Source: Oscillospiraceae bacterium (GTDB lineage: Bacteria; Bacillota; Clostridia; Oscillospirales; Acutalibacteraceae). Taken from it: DNA of 53,371 nucleotides. The stretch lies in contig JAQVFM010000006.1 in the NCBI GenBank assembly GCA_028697255.1, positions 1 to 53,371 on the forward strand. Direction: 5' to 3'. Shown here piece after piece: positions 24,012 through 32,239 of the stretch. The notes beneath the pieces are model-generated. The model had not been told where the DNA came from and made no database searches. It saw only the letters and a list, made by a program, of their open reading frames with translations. The stretch's first letter is position 1. Every line of letters begins with the position of its first letter. Made by a program: the position numbers and the translations under genes.

Positions 24012-24758
24012 ATGCAAAGAACAATTTCTATTGCAGTTCAAATGTATACACTGCGCGATGTGGCAAAAGACGATATGGCAGGTACACTGAGGTCGGTCGC
24101 AGACTTCGGTTATGGCGGAGTGGAGCTTGCCGGCTTTAACGGTATGAGCGTTAATGAACTTAAGGAATCGCTTAATCAAAATCGACTTGCCCTTGTCAGT
24201 GCCCATGTTGGCTTTGATGACTTGCGAGACAATATTGACACATGGTGCGAAAACTTAAAAACATTAGGCGCAAAACGGGTTACAATTCCCTGGATTTCAG
24301 GTGAATCACTTGATGGTGACCAGCTTGCTAAAACTGCTGCAGTGGTTAACGACCTTCAAAAAAAATTATGGGATGCAGGGATTGAGCTTTCGTATCATAA
24401 TCACGATTTTGAATTTGAAAACCAAAGATTTGATCGTCTTATTGATGCATGTCCTGAATTAAAGTTTGAACTTGATACCTATTGGGCAGAATTTGCCGGC
24501 ATAAATTCGGTAGAACTTATGAAGCAACTCGGCGATAGGCTAACGCTTATTCATATTAAAGATATGATGAAAGATGCGCAGTCACACAGCACTCCAAACC
24601 CAAATATTTTGGAGGGTGTTCTTGACATTAAATCAATCCTTAATCAAGCTATAAATCAGGGTGTTGAGTGGGCAATAGTCGAAATGGATATTCCTATCGG
24701 CAATTCGATTGATGCCGTACACGCAAGCCGTGAAAATCTGCGCAAAGCAGGATATTGA
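24012..24758 (+). CDS. Sugar phosphate isomerase/epimerase (AP-endonuclease 2 TIM barrel)
   Basis: The 248-residue TIM-barrel protein belongs to the xylose-isomerase-like/AP-endonuclease 2 superfamily. Metal-binding landmarks are visible: YHNHDFEFE in mid-protein, ELDTYWAEFAG, LIHIKDM, and VEMDIPIG near the end. Such proteins isomerise or epimerise sugars or inositols; the substrate cannot be told. GGAGG lies before the ATG at 24012, and the gene is about 45 bp after smpB. No sugar transport or inositol gene is adjacent, so context gives no help. Confidence 0.83.
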   Translation: MQRTISIAVQMYTLRDVAKDDMAGTLRSVADFGYGGVELAGFNGMSVNELKESLNQNRLALVSAHVGFDDLRDNIDTWCENLKTLGAKRVTIPWISGESLDGDQLAKTAAVVNDLQKKLWDAGIELSYHNHDFEFENQRFDRLIDACPELKFELDTYWAEFAGINSVELMKQLGDRLTLIHIKDMMKDAQSHSTPNPNILEGVLDIKSILNQAINQGVEWAIVEMDIPIGNSIDAVHASRENLRKAGY

Positions 24759-24805
24759 GATTAAAATGGATCAGAATTCTTAGAGATTGACATATATTGC
24801 TCCCC

Positions 24806-24830
24806 AATACTAATATCCGATATTAGTATT
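24806..24830. promoter_or_regulatory. Shared palindromic motif, site 2
   Basis: AATACTAATATC-C-GATATTAGTATT is a perfect 12-bp inverted repeat around one base. Its inner 21 bp (24809-24829) match site 1 at 7974-7994 in 19 positions. No T-tract follows. It lies 80 bp upstream of the NodB-like gene. Confidence 0.5.
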
Positions 24831-24909
24831 AATAGTGCATGCATGGGTCGTCTGCGGCATATAAATTTATATAGTTTATTAAAGTGTGTGCCGAAAGGGA
24901 GCAGTTTTG

Positions 24910-25707
24910 ATGAAGCTTAATAGATATAGTATTCTTAGCGGAAAGCAGATGCTTTTGCTGCTTGCTGCTTTTTTTGCGGTGTCCGCTTTGCTGGTTTTGG
25001 CAGCAATGTCGCTTCCCGACGCAATCAGGACAATTACGCTTGAACCAAGCGCAAAGCTGCCAATAAATTGTACCGACAGGGCACGGGGGGTAGTGAGCCT
25101 GACATTCGACGCAGCGTCCGGTGATGAATCGGTCGATGCGTTGTGCGATATTCTAACTAAAAACAATATAACGGCAACATTTTTTGTTACCGGTGAATGG
25201 GCTGACCGCTATGCCGAATCACTTAGTAAGCTTCATAAGTCGGAACAGGAAATAATGAATGCGTCCGACGGCAGAATGAGTCTTGTAGCACTTAAGCGCG
25301 ACAGGGTAATCAAAAGGATTAATGCAGGCTGCGACAAAATTCAGGCGGTTACAGGTAAGCGCCCAATGTTCTTTAGACCAAACGACGGACAGTATGACGA
25401 AAGATTGCTTGACACTATTAAAATGCTTAAAATGTTTCCGATTGGGTGTGATGTTGACAGCTTTGACATAAAGGGATTGGACAAAGAAGGGATTATTAAG
25501 CGTGTTTTGTCATTGACTTCTACCGGGTCTATTATCAAATTTAGCGTTGACGGAAAATTTACTGTTCAGGCACTGCCCGAAATTATTGGCAAACTCAAAG
25601 CGAAAGATATTTCATTCATTCCGGTGTCACAGATGGTTTATACTGCTGAAGATTATGCATTGGATCGTGACGGCCGTCAAATACTTCTTACATATACAGG
25701 GGAATAA
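24910..25707 (+). CDS. PdaB-like NodB-fold protein lacking catalytic residues
   Basis: The 265-residue protein has an N-terminal membrane anchor (about 15-35) and then a polysaccharide-deacetylase (NodB) fold of the sporulation PdaB type: VSLTFDAASGDESVDALCDILTKNNITATFFVTGEWAD is close to motif 1. But the usual metal histidines (family pattern HEIGNHSYSH) are replaced by QEIMNASDGRM, the RPPYG motif reads RPNDGQYD, and the C-terminal LLHD-type motif reads IKFSVDG. Only the first aspartate of motif 1 remains. It is therefore probably an inactive, perhaps peptidoglycan- or partner-binding, relative. The ATG at 24910 follows GAAAGGGAG. It ends at a clear terminator and lies where rpsB-tsf often precede pyrH. 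Confidence 0.78.
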   Translation: MKLNRYSILSGKQMLLLLAAFFAVSALLVLAAMSLPDAIRTITLEPSAKLPINCTDRARGVVSLTFDAASGDESVDALCDILTKNNITATFFVTGEWADRYAESLSKLHKSEQEIMNASDGRMSLVALKRDRVIKRINAGCDKIQAVTGKRPMFFRPNDGQYDERLLDTIKMLKMFPIGCDVDSFDIKGLDKEGIIKRVLSLTSTGSIIKFSVDGKFTVQALPEIIGKLKAKDISFIPVSQMVYTAEDYALDRDGRQILLTYTGE

Positions 25708-25715
25708 TTATTATT

Positions 25716-25741
25716 TGCCGGCCTAATGCCGGCATTTTTTT
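25716..25741 (+). terminator. Terminator of the NodB-like gene
   Basis: TGCCGGC-CTAAT-GCCGGCA followed by TTTTTTT. It separates this gene from the pyrH operon. Confidence 0.92.
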
Positions 25742-25812
25742 ATCTCGGCGGGGACAAAATGCTGAAATCAGGTGACTATTGTATCATTAATCAAAAATTT
25801 ACCTTTTGCGAC

Positions 25813-25841
25813 TTTACAGAGGTATGTGAATAGTGTAAAAT
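25813..25841 (+). promoter_or_regulatory. Candidate promoter of the pyrH operon
   Basis: TTTACA (25813-25818), 17 bp, TAAAAT (25836-25841). The predicted start near 25848 would fall inside the AGGGGAAG ribosome-binding site, so the message would be almost leaderless, or the real promoter lies further upstream. Confidence 0.35.
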
Positions 25842-25860
25842 AAGGGGAAGATTATTACCA

Positions 25861-26595
25861 ATGGTTGGGATGTGGTTAAATTTGCAGCCGAAGTATAAAA
25901 GAGTGTTGTTAAAGCTAAGCGGCGAAGCACTTGCGGGCAATACCAGATTCGGGCTTGATTTTGACACGGTTCTGCGTATTTGCACAGAGATAAAAAAGTG
26001 CATTGATTTGGGCGTTGAGATTGCGATTGTTGTGGGCGGCGGGAATTTTTGGCGCGGCCGTTCAAGCGGGCAGATGGACAGGACGCGCGCCGACCATATG
26101 GGAATGCTGGCTACTACCATAAATTCTTTGGCATTGGCAGATGCACTTGAACAGCTTGATTGCATTGTCCGCGTTCAGACTGCAATTACAATGAACCAAA
26201 TTGCCGAACCTTATATTCGCAATCGCGCTGTCCGTCATCTTGAAAAAGGGCGTGTTGTTATTTTTGCTTGCGGCACAGGCAACCCGTTTTTTTCCACCGA
26301 CACTGCGGCAGCTCTGCGCGCAGCCGAAATTGAAGCAGATATTATTTTAAAAGCAAGCTTGGTTGACGGTATTTATAATAGTGATCCCAAAACCAATAAT
26401 AATGCTGTGAAATACAATTCTTTGACATATCTCGATGTGCTAAACCTTGGTCTCAAAGTTATGGATTCCACTGCTGCAACGCTTTGCCGCGACAATGAAA
26501 TACCGATTTTGGTGTTTGACCTCAATGATCCAACCAATATATTACGTGCCGTTAAAGGAGAACAAATCGGAACAATTGTTAAGGAGGAAGAATAA
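25861..26595 (+). CDS. pyrH: UMP kinase
   Basis: It phosphorylates UMP to UDP with ATP and feeds nucleic acid and cell-wall sugar nucleotide synthesis. The 244-residue protein has the amino-acid-kinase fold: [13 protein letters not shown] at the start, [44 protein letters not shown] and [20 protein letters not shown]. The first residues before the core ([11 protein letters not shown]) are slightly long; an ATG at 25870 is an alternative. One base separates it from frr, the normal pyrH-frr pair. rpsB and tsf, which usually precede it, are absent. Confidence 0.96.
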   Translation: MVGMWLNLQPKYKRVLLKLSGEALAGNTRFGLDFDTVLRICTEIKKCIDLGVEIAIVVGGGNFWRGRSSGQMDRTRADHMGMLATTINSLALADALEQLDCIVRVQTAITMNQIAEPYIRNRAVRHLEKGRVVIFACGTGNPFFSTDTAAALRAAEIEADIILKASLVDGIYNSDPKTNNNAVKYNSLTYLDVLNLGLKVMDSTAATLCRDNEIPILVFDLNDPTNILRAVKGEQIGTIVKEEE

Positions 26596-26596
26596 T

Positions 26597-27151
26597 ATGG
26601 ATACAATCATTTCAAATGCAGAACAGAAAATGAAAAAAACTATTAATGCGCTTGAGAACGAGTACGCAGTTATCCGTGCGGGGCGGGCAAACCCTGCTAT
26701 TCTTGACAAAATCAATGTTGATTATTACGGTGTTCCAACACCGATTAATCAGCTTGCAACCATTTCTGTGCCCGAAGCGCGCATGCTTCTTATTCAACCA
26801 TGGGACAAATCTTCGATAAAGGCAATTGAAAAAGCGATTCAGACTTCCGACATCGGCATAAACCCACAAAATGATGGTGGTTCGATTCGCCTGCTGTTTC
26901 CGCCTCTGACAGAAGAACGCCGGCGCGATCTCGTCAAGAATGTTAATAAGTATGCTGAGGACAGCAAGGTTGCAGTACGCTCTATACGCAGAGACGCGAT
27001 TGAAAAACTTAAAAATATGAAAAAGAATAGTGAAATTTCCGAGGACGACCTTAGGGTTGCCGAAAAAGATGTTCAGGATTTGACAGACAGGTTTTGCAAG
27101 GACATCGATAATATTGCTGCTAAAAAAGAAAAGGAAATCATGGAAATATGA
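26597..27151 (+). CDS. frr: Ribosome recycling factor
   Basis: With EF-G it splits post-termination ribosomes. The ORF track begins at 26447 within pyrH, but the true start is the ATG at 26597 after AAGGAGG, giving 184 residues starting MDTIISNAEQKMKKTINAL. Typical segments are IRAGRANPAILDKINVDYYG, INQLATISVPEARMLLIQPWD and the C-terminal helix with EKEIMEI. It starts one base after the pyrH stop. Confidence 0.97.
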   Translation: MDTIISNAEQKMKKTINALENEYAVIRAGRANPAILDKINVDYYGVPTPINQLATISVPEARMLLIQPWDKSSIKAIEKAIQTSDIGINPQNDGGSIRLLFPPLTEERRRDLVKNVNKYAEDSKVAVRSIRRDAIEKLKNMKKNSEISEDDLRVAEKDVQDLTDRFCKDIDNIAAKKEKEIMEI

Positions 27152-27241
27152 CAAAAAAGCCGGTTTACTGGCTAAAGGGCGGGCTTTTGTCCGCCTTTAA
27201 TGCTGCACCGGAACTTTTGTTTTAAGCTTGGAGTGAAACGG

Positions 27242-27976
27242 ATGTTTTTGTTTCGCAGACGAAAAGCATCCATTCCCGATGTTTTGCCGGTTCACATTGG
27301 TATCATAATGGACGGTAATGGGCGCTGGGCCAAAAAGCGTGCGCTGCCGCGGCAGGTAGGGCATCGTTATGGTGCGCAGACTTTTCGCACAATCACTAAG
27401 CACTGCGAAAAGCGCGGAATAAAATATTTGACAGTGTACGCGTTTTCGACCGAGAACTGGAAACGCCCTGCTTCTGAAGTTAACGCGATTATGGAACTGT
27501 TTAAGGAGTATTTGCATGAGTCGTTGACGGATTTTACCAAAGAGAATATACGCACCCGGTTTATTGGTGATTTTTCTCCGTTTACACCGGAAATATGCGA
27601 CCTAATGAGACAAGCCGAAGAGCTGACTAAGGACAAAACAGGCCTTTGTCTTAATATTGCGATAAATTACGGTGGGCGCGAGGAAATAACGCAGGCTGCA
27701 CGCCGTCTTGCAAAAGAGGTTAAACAGGGGGATTTGTCGCCCGAAGACATAAACGACGAACAGATTGCAGCCCGGCTTTATACTGCAGGGATGCCTGACC
27801 CCGATTTGATACTGCGTCCGAGCGGGGAATTCCGCACATCCAATTTTCTTTTGTGGCAATCGGCTTATGCGGAGTATTTATATATGGACGTTTTATGGCC
27901 GGATTTCAAACCGGCGGATTTGGACAGGGCGCTTGAGGAATATGCACGCCGCAATCGCCGGTTTGGAGGATTATAA
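27242..27976 (+). CDS. uppS: Isoprenyl transferase (undecaprenyl diphosphate synthase)
   Basis: It extends farnesyl diphosphate with isopentenyl units to the C55 carrier lipid used for peptidoglycan. HIGIIMDGNGRWAKKR (with the catalytic Asp), INYGGREEI and PDLILRPSGEFRTSNFLLWQSAYAE are all present. The start at 27242 (MFLFRRRKAS) with TTGGAGTG upstream is preferred to the track's 27200. A small hairpin (GGGCGG...CCGCC) without a T-tract lies in the 90-bp gap after frr. The stop overlaps the cdsA start by one base. Confidence 0.95.
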   Translation: MFLFRRRKASIPDVLPVHIGIIMDGNGRWAKKRALPRQVGHRYGAQTFRTITKHCEKRGIKYLTVYAFSTENWKRPASEVNAIMELFKEYLHESLTDFTKENIRTRFIGDFSPFTPEICDLMRQAEELTKDKTGLCLNIAINYGGREEITQAARRLAKEVKQGDLSPEDINDEQIAARLYTAGMPDPDLILRPSGEFRTSNFLLWQSAYAEYLYMDVLWPDFKPADLDRALEEYARRNRRFGGL

Positions 27977-28794
27977 TGAAATCACGGATTATTACAGGCA
28001 TAATCGGAATATCACTTATGTTGGTTGTGCTTACAATGCCACCGCTCGCACTTATTATAGCAACATCGCTTATTTGCGCAATGGCTGTAATCGAGTTGCT
28101 TTTAGCAACCCATTTTAATATTCATCGCAGCATTTTGATAACATCGGTTATTTTTTCGGCATTCACTCCTTTTTTTATGCTCGGTCAAAGTCCTATGTTT
28201 GCGTTGATAGTGGTTTTTGTATATTTGCTGGTAATGGTAATTATACAAACAGCAGTTCATAAAATTCAGCCTGTAGAACATACAAGCTTTGCTTTCGCTA
28301 TGTCGCTCATATTCCCGTTATCTTTTTCTTGCATTGCTTATCTTCGCACTTTTAGTGAGCGAGACGGGCTTTTTTACGTTATTCTTGCAATAGTCATTCC
28401 GTGGATGTGTGATATGGGAGCCTACTTTGTAGGCACATTTTTTGGAAAACACAAACTTTGCCCCGAGTTAAGTCCCAAAAAAACAATAGAAGGACTTGTC
28501 GGGGGTATAATAGTTTCAGTTTTAAGTGCAGTTGTCTGCGGCTTGCTGTATCAGGCATTTTTAGAACAGACTGCCACGGTTAATTTGTTGCAAATAAGCT
28601 TATTAGCACTTGTATGTGCCCCGTTGTCGGTGATTGGAGATTTGTTTGCATCACTGATTAAAAGGCAGTGCCACGTCAAGGATTTTGGCAATATTATGCC
28701 GGGGCACGGCGGAATTATGGACAGGTTTGACAGCATGCTTTTGTCAGCACCGTTAATTTATATAGCGGTACATTACCTGCAGCTGGTGATATAA
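27976..28794 (+). CDS. cdsA: Phosphatidate cytidylyltransferase
   Basis: This membrane enzyme makes CDP-diacylglycerol from phosphatidate and CTP. The 272-residue protein is very hydrophobic with about eight membrane segments. The C-terminal signature is intact: SLIKRQCHVKDFGNIMPGHGGIMDRFDSM, and the preceding SPKKTIEGLVGG is also characteristic. It overlaps uppS by one base and is 6 bp before dxr. Confidence 0.95.
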   Translation: MKSRIITGIIGISLMLVVLTMPPLALIIATSLICAMAVIELLLATHFNIHRSILITSVIFSAFTPFFMLGQSPMFALIVVFVYLLVMVIIQTAVHKIQPVEHTSFAFAMSLIFPLSFSCIAYLRTFSERDGLFYVILAIVIPWMCDMGAYFVGTFFGKHKLCPELSPKKTIEGLVGGIIVSVLSAVVCGLLYQAFLEQTATVNLLQISLLALVCAPLSVIGDLFASLIKRQCHVKDFGNIMPGHGGIMDRFDSMLLSAPLIYIAVHYLQLVI

Positions 28795-28800
28795 CGGTGT

Positions 28801-29982
28801 ATGGGAAGGCTGGTGTTAAACGATATGAAAAAACGAATAACTGTACTTGGGTCGACCGGCTCAATTGGTACGCAGGCTTTACAAGTTGCACAAAGGCTTG
28901 GGTGTCGCATTACGGTCTTGACTGCTCATTCAGATGTTAAAACTATCGAAAGTCAAATACGGCAGTTTAATCCCGCGCTTGCGGTTTTATATGATGAACA
29001 GGCCGCTCAAGATTTGAAAACGCGTGTACGAGATTTGCCTGTAAAGGTTTTGTCAGGGCTTGAGGGAATGTGCGAGGCGGCGGCTGCCGATACAGATTTG
29101 GTTTTGAACTCAATTGTAGGCTTTGCCGGGCTTAAACCAACGATGGCGGCTATACAGGCAGGTCACGATATCGCGCTTGCCAACAAAGAAACTCTTGTTG
29201 CAGGCGGTTCGGTTGTAATGCGCGAAGTTGCCCGATGCGGCGTGAGGTTGTTACCAATTGATAGCGAGCATTCTGCGATATTCCAGTGTTTGCAAGGAGC
29301 TCCGCCCGCCAGGGCTGTCAAGCGGTTGATATTGACGGCGTCGGGCGGCCCTTTTTTTGGAAAAAATTCGGTTGAGCTTGAAAACGTAACACCCGAAGAT
29401 GCTTTGCGTCACCCCAATTGGAGCATGGGCGCAAAAATTACCATTGATTCGGCTACAATGATGAACAAAGGGCTTGAGCTTATTGAGGCACGCTGGTTAT
29501 TTGATGTTGACCCTGAGAATATAGATATTATAATACACCGTGAAAGCGTAATTCATTCGCTTGTGGAATATGACGATAATTCCATGATTGCTCAGTTGGG
29601 AGTTCCTGATATGCAAATACCGATGCAGTATGCGATAACGTGGCCGGCACGCGTTCAATCGAACGCAAAAAGCCTTGATCTCGCAAAGATTAAAAATCTT
29701 AGCTTTTATCAGCCCGACTGTGAAACATTTATATGCATAGATGCCTGTCGGCGCGCGATCGAACGGGGTGGGCTTGCACCTGCGGCTGTCAATGCCGCAA
29801 ACGAAGTGGCAGTTGAACTGTTTCTTAACCGCAAAATTGGGTTTTTGGATATTGGCAGACTTGTGTGCAAAGCACTGGATTACAGACTGCCCGATGAGGC
29901 AGACAGCTTGGAGCAGATATTACAGACTGATAAAGCAGTACGCGAACAAACCATTGCCGCGGCTCGGGAAATCATGAGGTGA
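28801..29982 (+). CDS. dxr: 1-deoxy-D-xylulose 5-phosphate reductoisomerase
   Basis: It makes 2-C-methyl-D-erythritol 4-phosphate, the first committed step of the MEP isoprenoid pathway. The NADPH loop is VLGSTGSIGTQAL; the active-site elements DSEHSAIFQCLQG, TASGGPFFG and HPNWSMGAKITIDSATMMNKGLE are complete. The 393-residue length includes eight residues before MKKRITVLGS; an ATG at 28825 is the more family-like start, though the ribosome-binding site for either is weak. Its stop overlaps the rseP GTG (GTGA). Confidence 0.95.
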   Translation: MGRLVLNDMKKRITVLGSTGSIGTQALQVAQRLGCRITVLTAHSDVKTIESQIRQFNPALAVLYDEQAAQDLKTRVRDLPVKVLSGLEGMCEAAAADTDLVLNSIVGFAGLKPTMAAIQAGHDIALANKETLVAGGSVVMREVARCGVRLLPIDSEHSAIFQCLQGAPPARAVKRLILTASGGPFFGKNSVELENVTPEDALRHPNWSMGAKITIDSATMMNKGLELIEARWLFDVDPENIDIIIHRESVIHSLVEYDDNSMIAQLGVPDMQIPMQYAITWPARVQSNAKSLDLAKIKNLSFYQPDCETFICIDACRRAIERGGLAPAAVNAANEVAVELFLNRKIGFLDIGRLVCKALDYRLPDEADSLEQILQTDKAVREQTIAAAREIMR

Positions 29983-31106
29983 TTACAATTATACAAGCAT
30001 TTTTTTTATCGACTGTCGGGCAGATTATTGCTGCCGTATTTCTTTTTGGCATAATAATTCTTGTGCATGAGATTGGACATTTCATTGCCGCAAGGCTAAT
30101 GGATGTAAAGGTAAATGAATTTGCTCTCGGCATGGGTCCTAAAATTATAAAATTTGGAAAAAAGGAAACCAAATATTCATTAAGAGCTTTTCCAATCGGC
30201 GGCTTTTGTGCAATGGAGGGTGAAGATACCGAAAGCAGTGATGCGCGCTCTTTAGGCAGCAAAAAGGTGTGGCAACGTATTTTTATTATCACTGCCGGTG
30301 TTATAATGAATCTGCTGCTTGGGTTTGTGCTGCTGCTGATAATATTTGCATTTTGCATGAAACCGGATAGTGACGGTCGCGTGTTGTTTTCGAGCACGAC
30401 AATTGCAAAGCTTTCTGAATCGGCGTCGTCATTCAAGACGGGATTGCGTCCTGGGGACAAGATTGTGGCAATCAACGGCAAGGGTGTTGTAACCGATCAG
30501 GATATTGCCGTTCTTATGCAAAGTGATGAAGATGGTAAAATGGATATGACTGTTCGCCGTAAGGTGGACGGCAAGCGAAAAAAGGTTGAGCTTTCGGGCG
30601 TAACCTTTGAGCTGAAGAAAGATGAGCAAAGCGGACGCCGATATTTGGTTTATGACTTTACTGTTGTGGGCATTAAACGAACCGTGCTTTCAACTATTTC
30701 ACAGGCAGCAAAGACAGAATATTCGGTTGCCACGATGATTTGGCGTAGCCTTGGAGATATAATAACGGGAAAATACGGACTTAACGAGCTGTCTGGACCG
30801 GTTGGCACGGTCGGTGCTATCGGGAATGTGGTCGAGGACGCCGCACAGAAAAAGGATTTACGCGAAGGCATGTATCCTTTGCTGATGATGGTTGTGCTTA
30901 TTACCGTAAATGTCGGTATTTTTAATTTGCTTCCGCTGCCCGCTCTTGACGGAGGCCGGTTGATGTTTTTGATTTATGAAGGCATTTTCCGCCGTCCCGT
31001 AAACCCGAAATACGAGGGAATTGTGCATGCGATAGGGCTTATACTGCTGCTTTTACTGATGGTTGTTGTTACCTTTAGCGATATATGGCGATTGGTCACC
31101 GGTTAA
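29979..31106 (+). CDS. rseP: RIP metalloprotease (site-2 protease) RseP
   Basis: This intramembrane zinc protease cuts regulatory or leftover signal peptides within the membrane. The 375-residue protein has HEIGH in the first membrane segment, an inserted PDZ domain (about 120-205, TGLRPGDKIVAINGKGV), and the third-segment motif NLLPLPALDGGRLMF. The GTG start at 29979 overlaps dxr by 4 bp with GAGG just upstream. Clustering with dxr, ispG and cdsA is conserved across Firmicutes. Confidence 0.94.
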   Translation: MITIIQAFFLSTVGQIIAAVFLFGIIILVHEIGHFIAARLMDVKVNEFALGMGPKIIKFGKKETKYSLRAFPIGGFCAMEGEDTESSDARSLGSKKVWQRIFIITAGVIMNLLLGFVLLLIIFAFCMKPDSDGRVLFSSTTIAKLSESASSFKTGLRPGDKIVAINGKGVVTDQDIAVLMQSDEDGKMDMTVRRKVDGKRKKVELSGVTFELKKDEQSGRRYLVYDFTVVGIKRTVLSTISQAAKTEYSVATMIWRSLGDIITGKYGLNELSGPVGTVGAIGNVVEDAAQKKDLREGMYPLLMMVVLITVNVGIFNLLPLPALDGGRLMFLIYEGIFRRPVNPKYEGIVHAIGLILLLLLMVVVTFSDIWRLVTG

Positions 31107-31110
31107 AATG

Positions 31111-31160
31111 TAGGACGAGCTGTGTTCGCACAAATTCGCATATTACGCAATCGACAGGGG
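31111..31160 (+). repeat. Palindromic intergenic repeat, decayed copy 4
   Basis: GTAGGACGAGCTGTGTTCGCACAAATTCGCATATTACGCAATCG matches the element's middle (CTGTGTTCGC) and right flank (GCATATTACGCAATC, as in copy 2b), but the left arm has decayed. It lies between rseP and ispG. Confidence 0.6.
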
Positions 31161-31169
31161 GGCTTTAAT

Positions 31170-32222
31170 ATGATTTCGCGGCGCAATACCCGCATGGTAA
31201 AAGCGGGCAACCTTGAGATTGGCGGCACAAGCCCGATTTCAGTTCAATCAATGCTTAACACCCCGGCCCATGATATTGATGCCTGCGTCAATCAAGCAAA
31301 GCAACTCGAACAGGCGGGCTGTGAGCTGCTGCGCGCCGCAGTTCCCGATTTTGAGGCCGTGACCGTAATTTCTGCTTTGAAAGAAGCTGTATCAATCCCG
31401 ATTGCGGCTGATATTCATTTTGATTACAGAATAGCTATTGAATCGGCAGCGGCGGGGGCAGATAAAATACGCATCAATCCGGGCAATATCGGAAATTCTG
31501 ACGGTATTAAAGCGGTTGCAAATGAGTGCCGAAAACGCAAAATACCGATACGTATAGGTGTAAATTCCGGGTCGCTTGAACGCAATATCTTAATAAAATA
31601 CGGGCACCCCACACCTGAAGCAATGGTTGAAAGCGCAATGTATCATGTATCGCTGCTTAATAAATATGATTTTAACGATATTGTGCTGTCATTAAAATCC
31701 TCTGATGTTGCAACAACGGTACGTGCATATGAGCTTGCAGCAGACACCTGTGATTATCCTTTGCATCTCGGCGTTACCGAAGCGGGAACCGAAAGAATGG
31801 GTATTTTAAAATCGGCAGCCGGAATCGGGGCGCTGCTGCTGCGCGGCATCGGTGATACAATCCGCATATCGCTGACTGCAGATCCATTGCGTGAAATTGA
31901 AGCTGCGCATGATCTGTTGCATGCACTTGCCTTAAGGAGAAACCGGCCTGTTATGATATCCTGTCCAACGTGCGGGCGCACTGCAATCGAGCTTGTCGAA
32001 ATTGCATCAGAGGTTGAAAAGAGGCTTAAAAAGATAGACAAGCCGATAACAGTTGCGGTAATGGGATGCATAGTTAATGGTCCCGGCGAGGCACGCGAGG
32101 CGGATGTCGGTTTGGCGGGCGGCAAGGGGAAAGTTGCAATATTCAGAAAAGGTCGTGTTGTGAGAACCGTTGATCAAAGCCGTGCGGTGGACGAGCTTAT
32201 CAAAGAAATTGAAGCACTTTAA
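31170..32222 (+). CDS. ispG: (E)-4-hydroxy-3-methylbut-2-enyl-diphosphate synthase
   Basis: It converts methylerythritol cyclodiphosphate to HMBPP in the MEP pathway with a [4Fe-4S] cluster. The ORF track starts at a GTG at 31122 inside a repeat, but CAGGGGGG before the ATG at 31170 decides the start, giving 350 residues from MISRRNTRMVKAGN. Cluster ligands are in ISCPTCGRTAIEL and VMGCIVNGPGEAREAD; the TIM-barrel motif IRINPGNIG is present. It lacks the long insertion of plant enzymes. It is 17 bp upstream of polC. Confidence 0.95.
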   Translation: MISRRNTRMVKAGNLEIGGTSPISVQSMLNTPAHDIDACVNQAKQLEQAGCELLRAAVPDFEAVTVISALKEAVSIPIAADIHFDYRIAIESAAAGADKIRINPGNIGNSDGIKAVANECRKRKIPIRIGVNSGSLERNILIKYGHPTPEAMVESAMYHVSLLNKYDFNDIVLSLKSSDVATTVRAYELAADTCDYPLHLGVTEAGTERMGILKSAAGIGALLLRGIGDTIRISLTADPLREIEAAHDLLHALALRRNRPVMISCPTCGRTAIELVEIASEVEKRLKKIDKPITVAVMGCIVNGPGEAREADVGLAGGKGKVAIFRKGRVVRTVDQSRAVDELIKEIEAL

Positions 32223-32239
32223 TTTTTGTGGGAGAAGAT

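Noticed and set aside
27170-27199. Hairpin GGGCGG...CCGCC between frr and uppS as a terminator
   Set aside because: It has no T-tract and lies inside a conserved operon; at most a weak processing or stability element.
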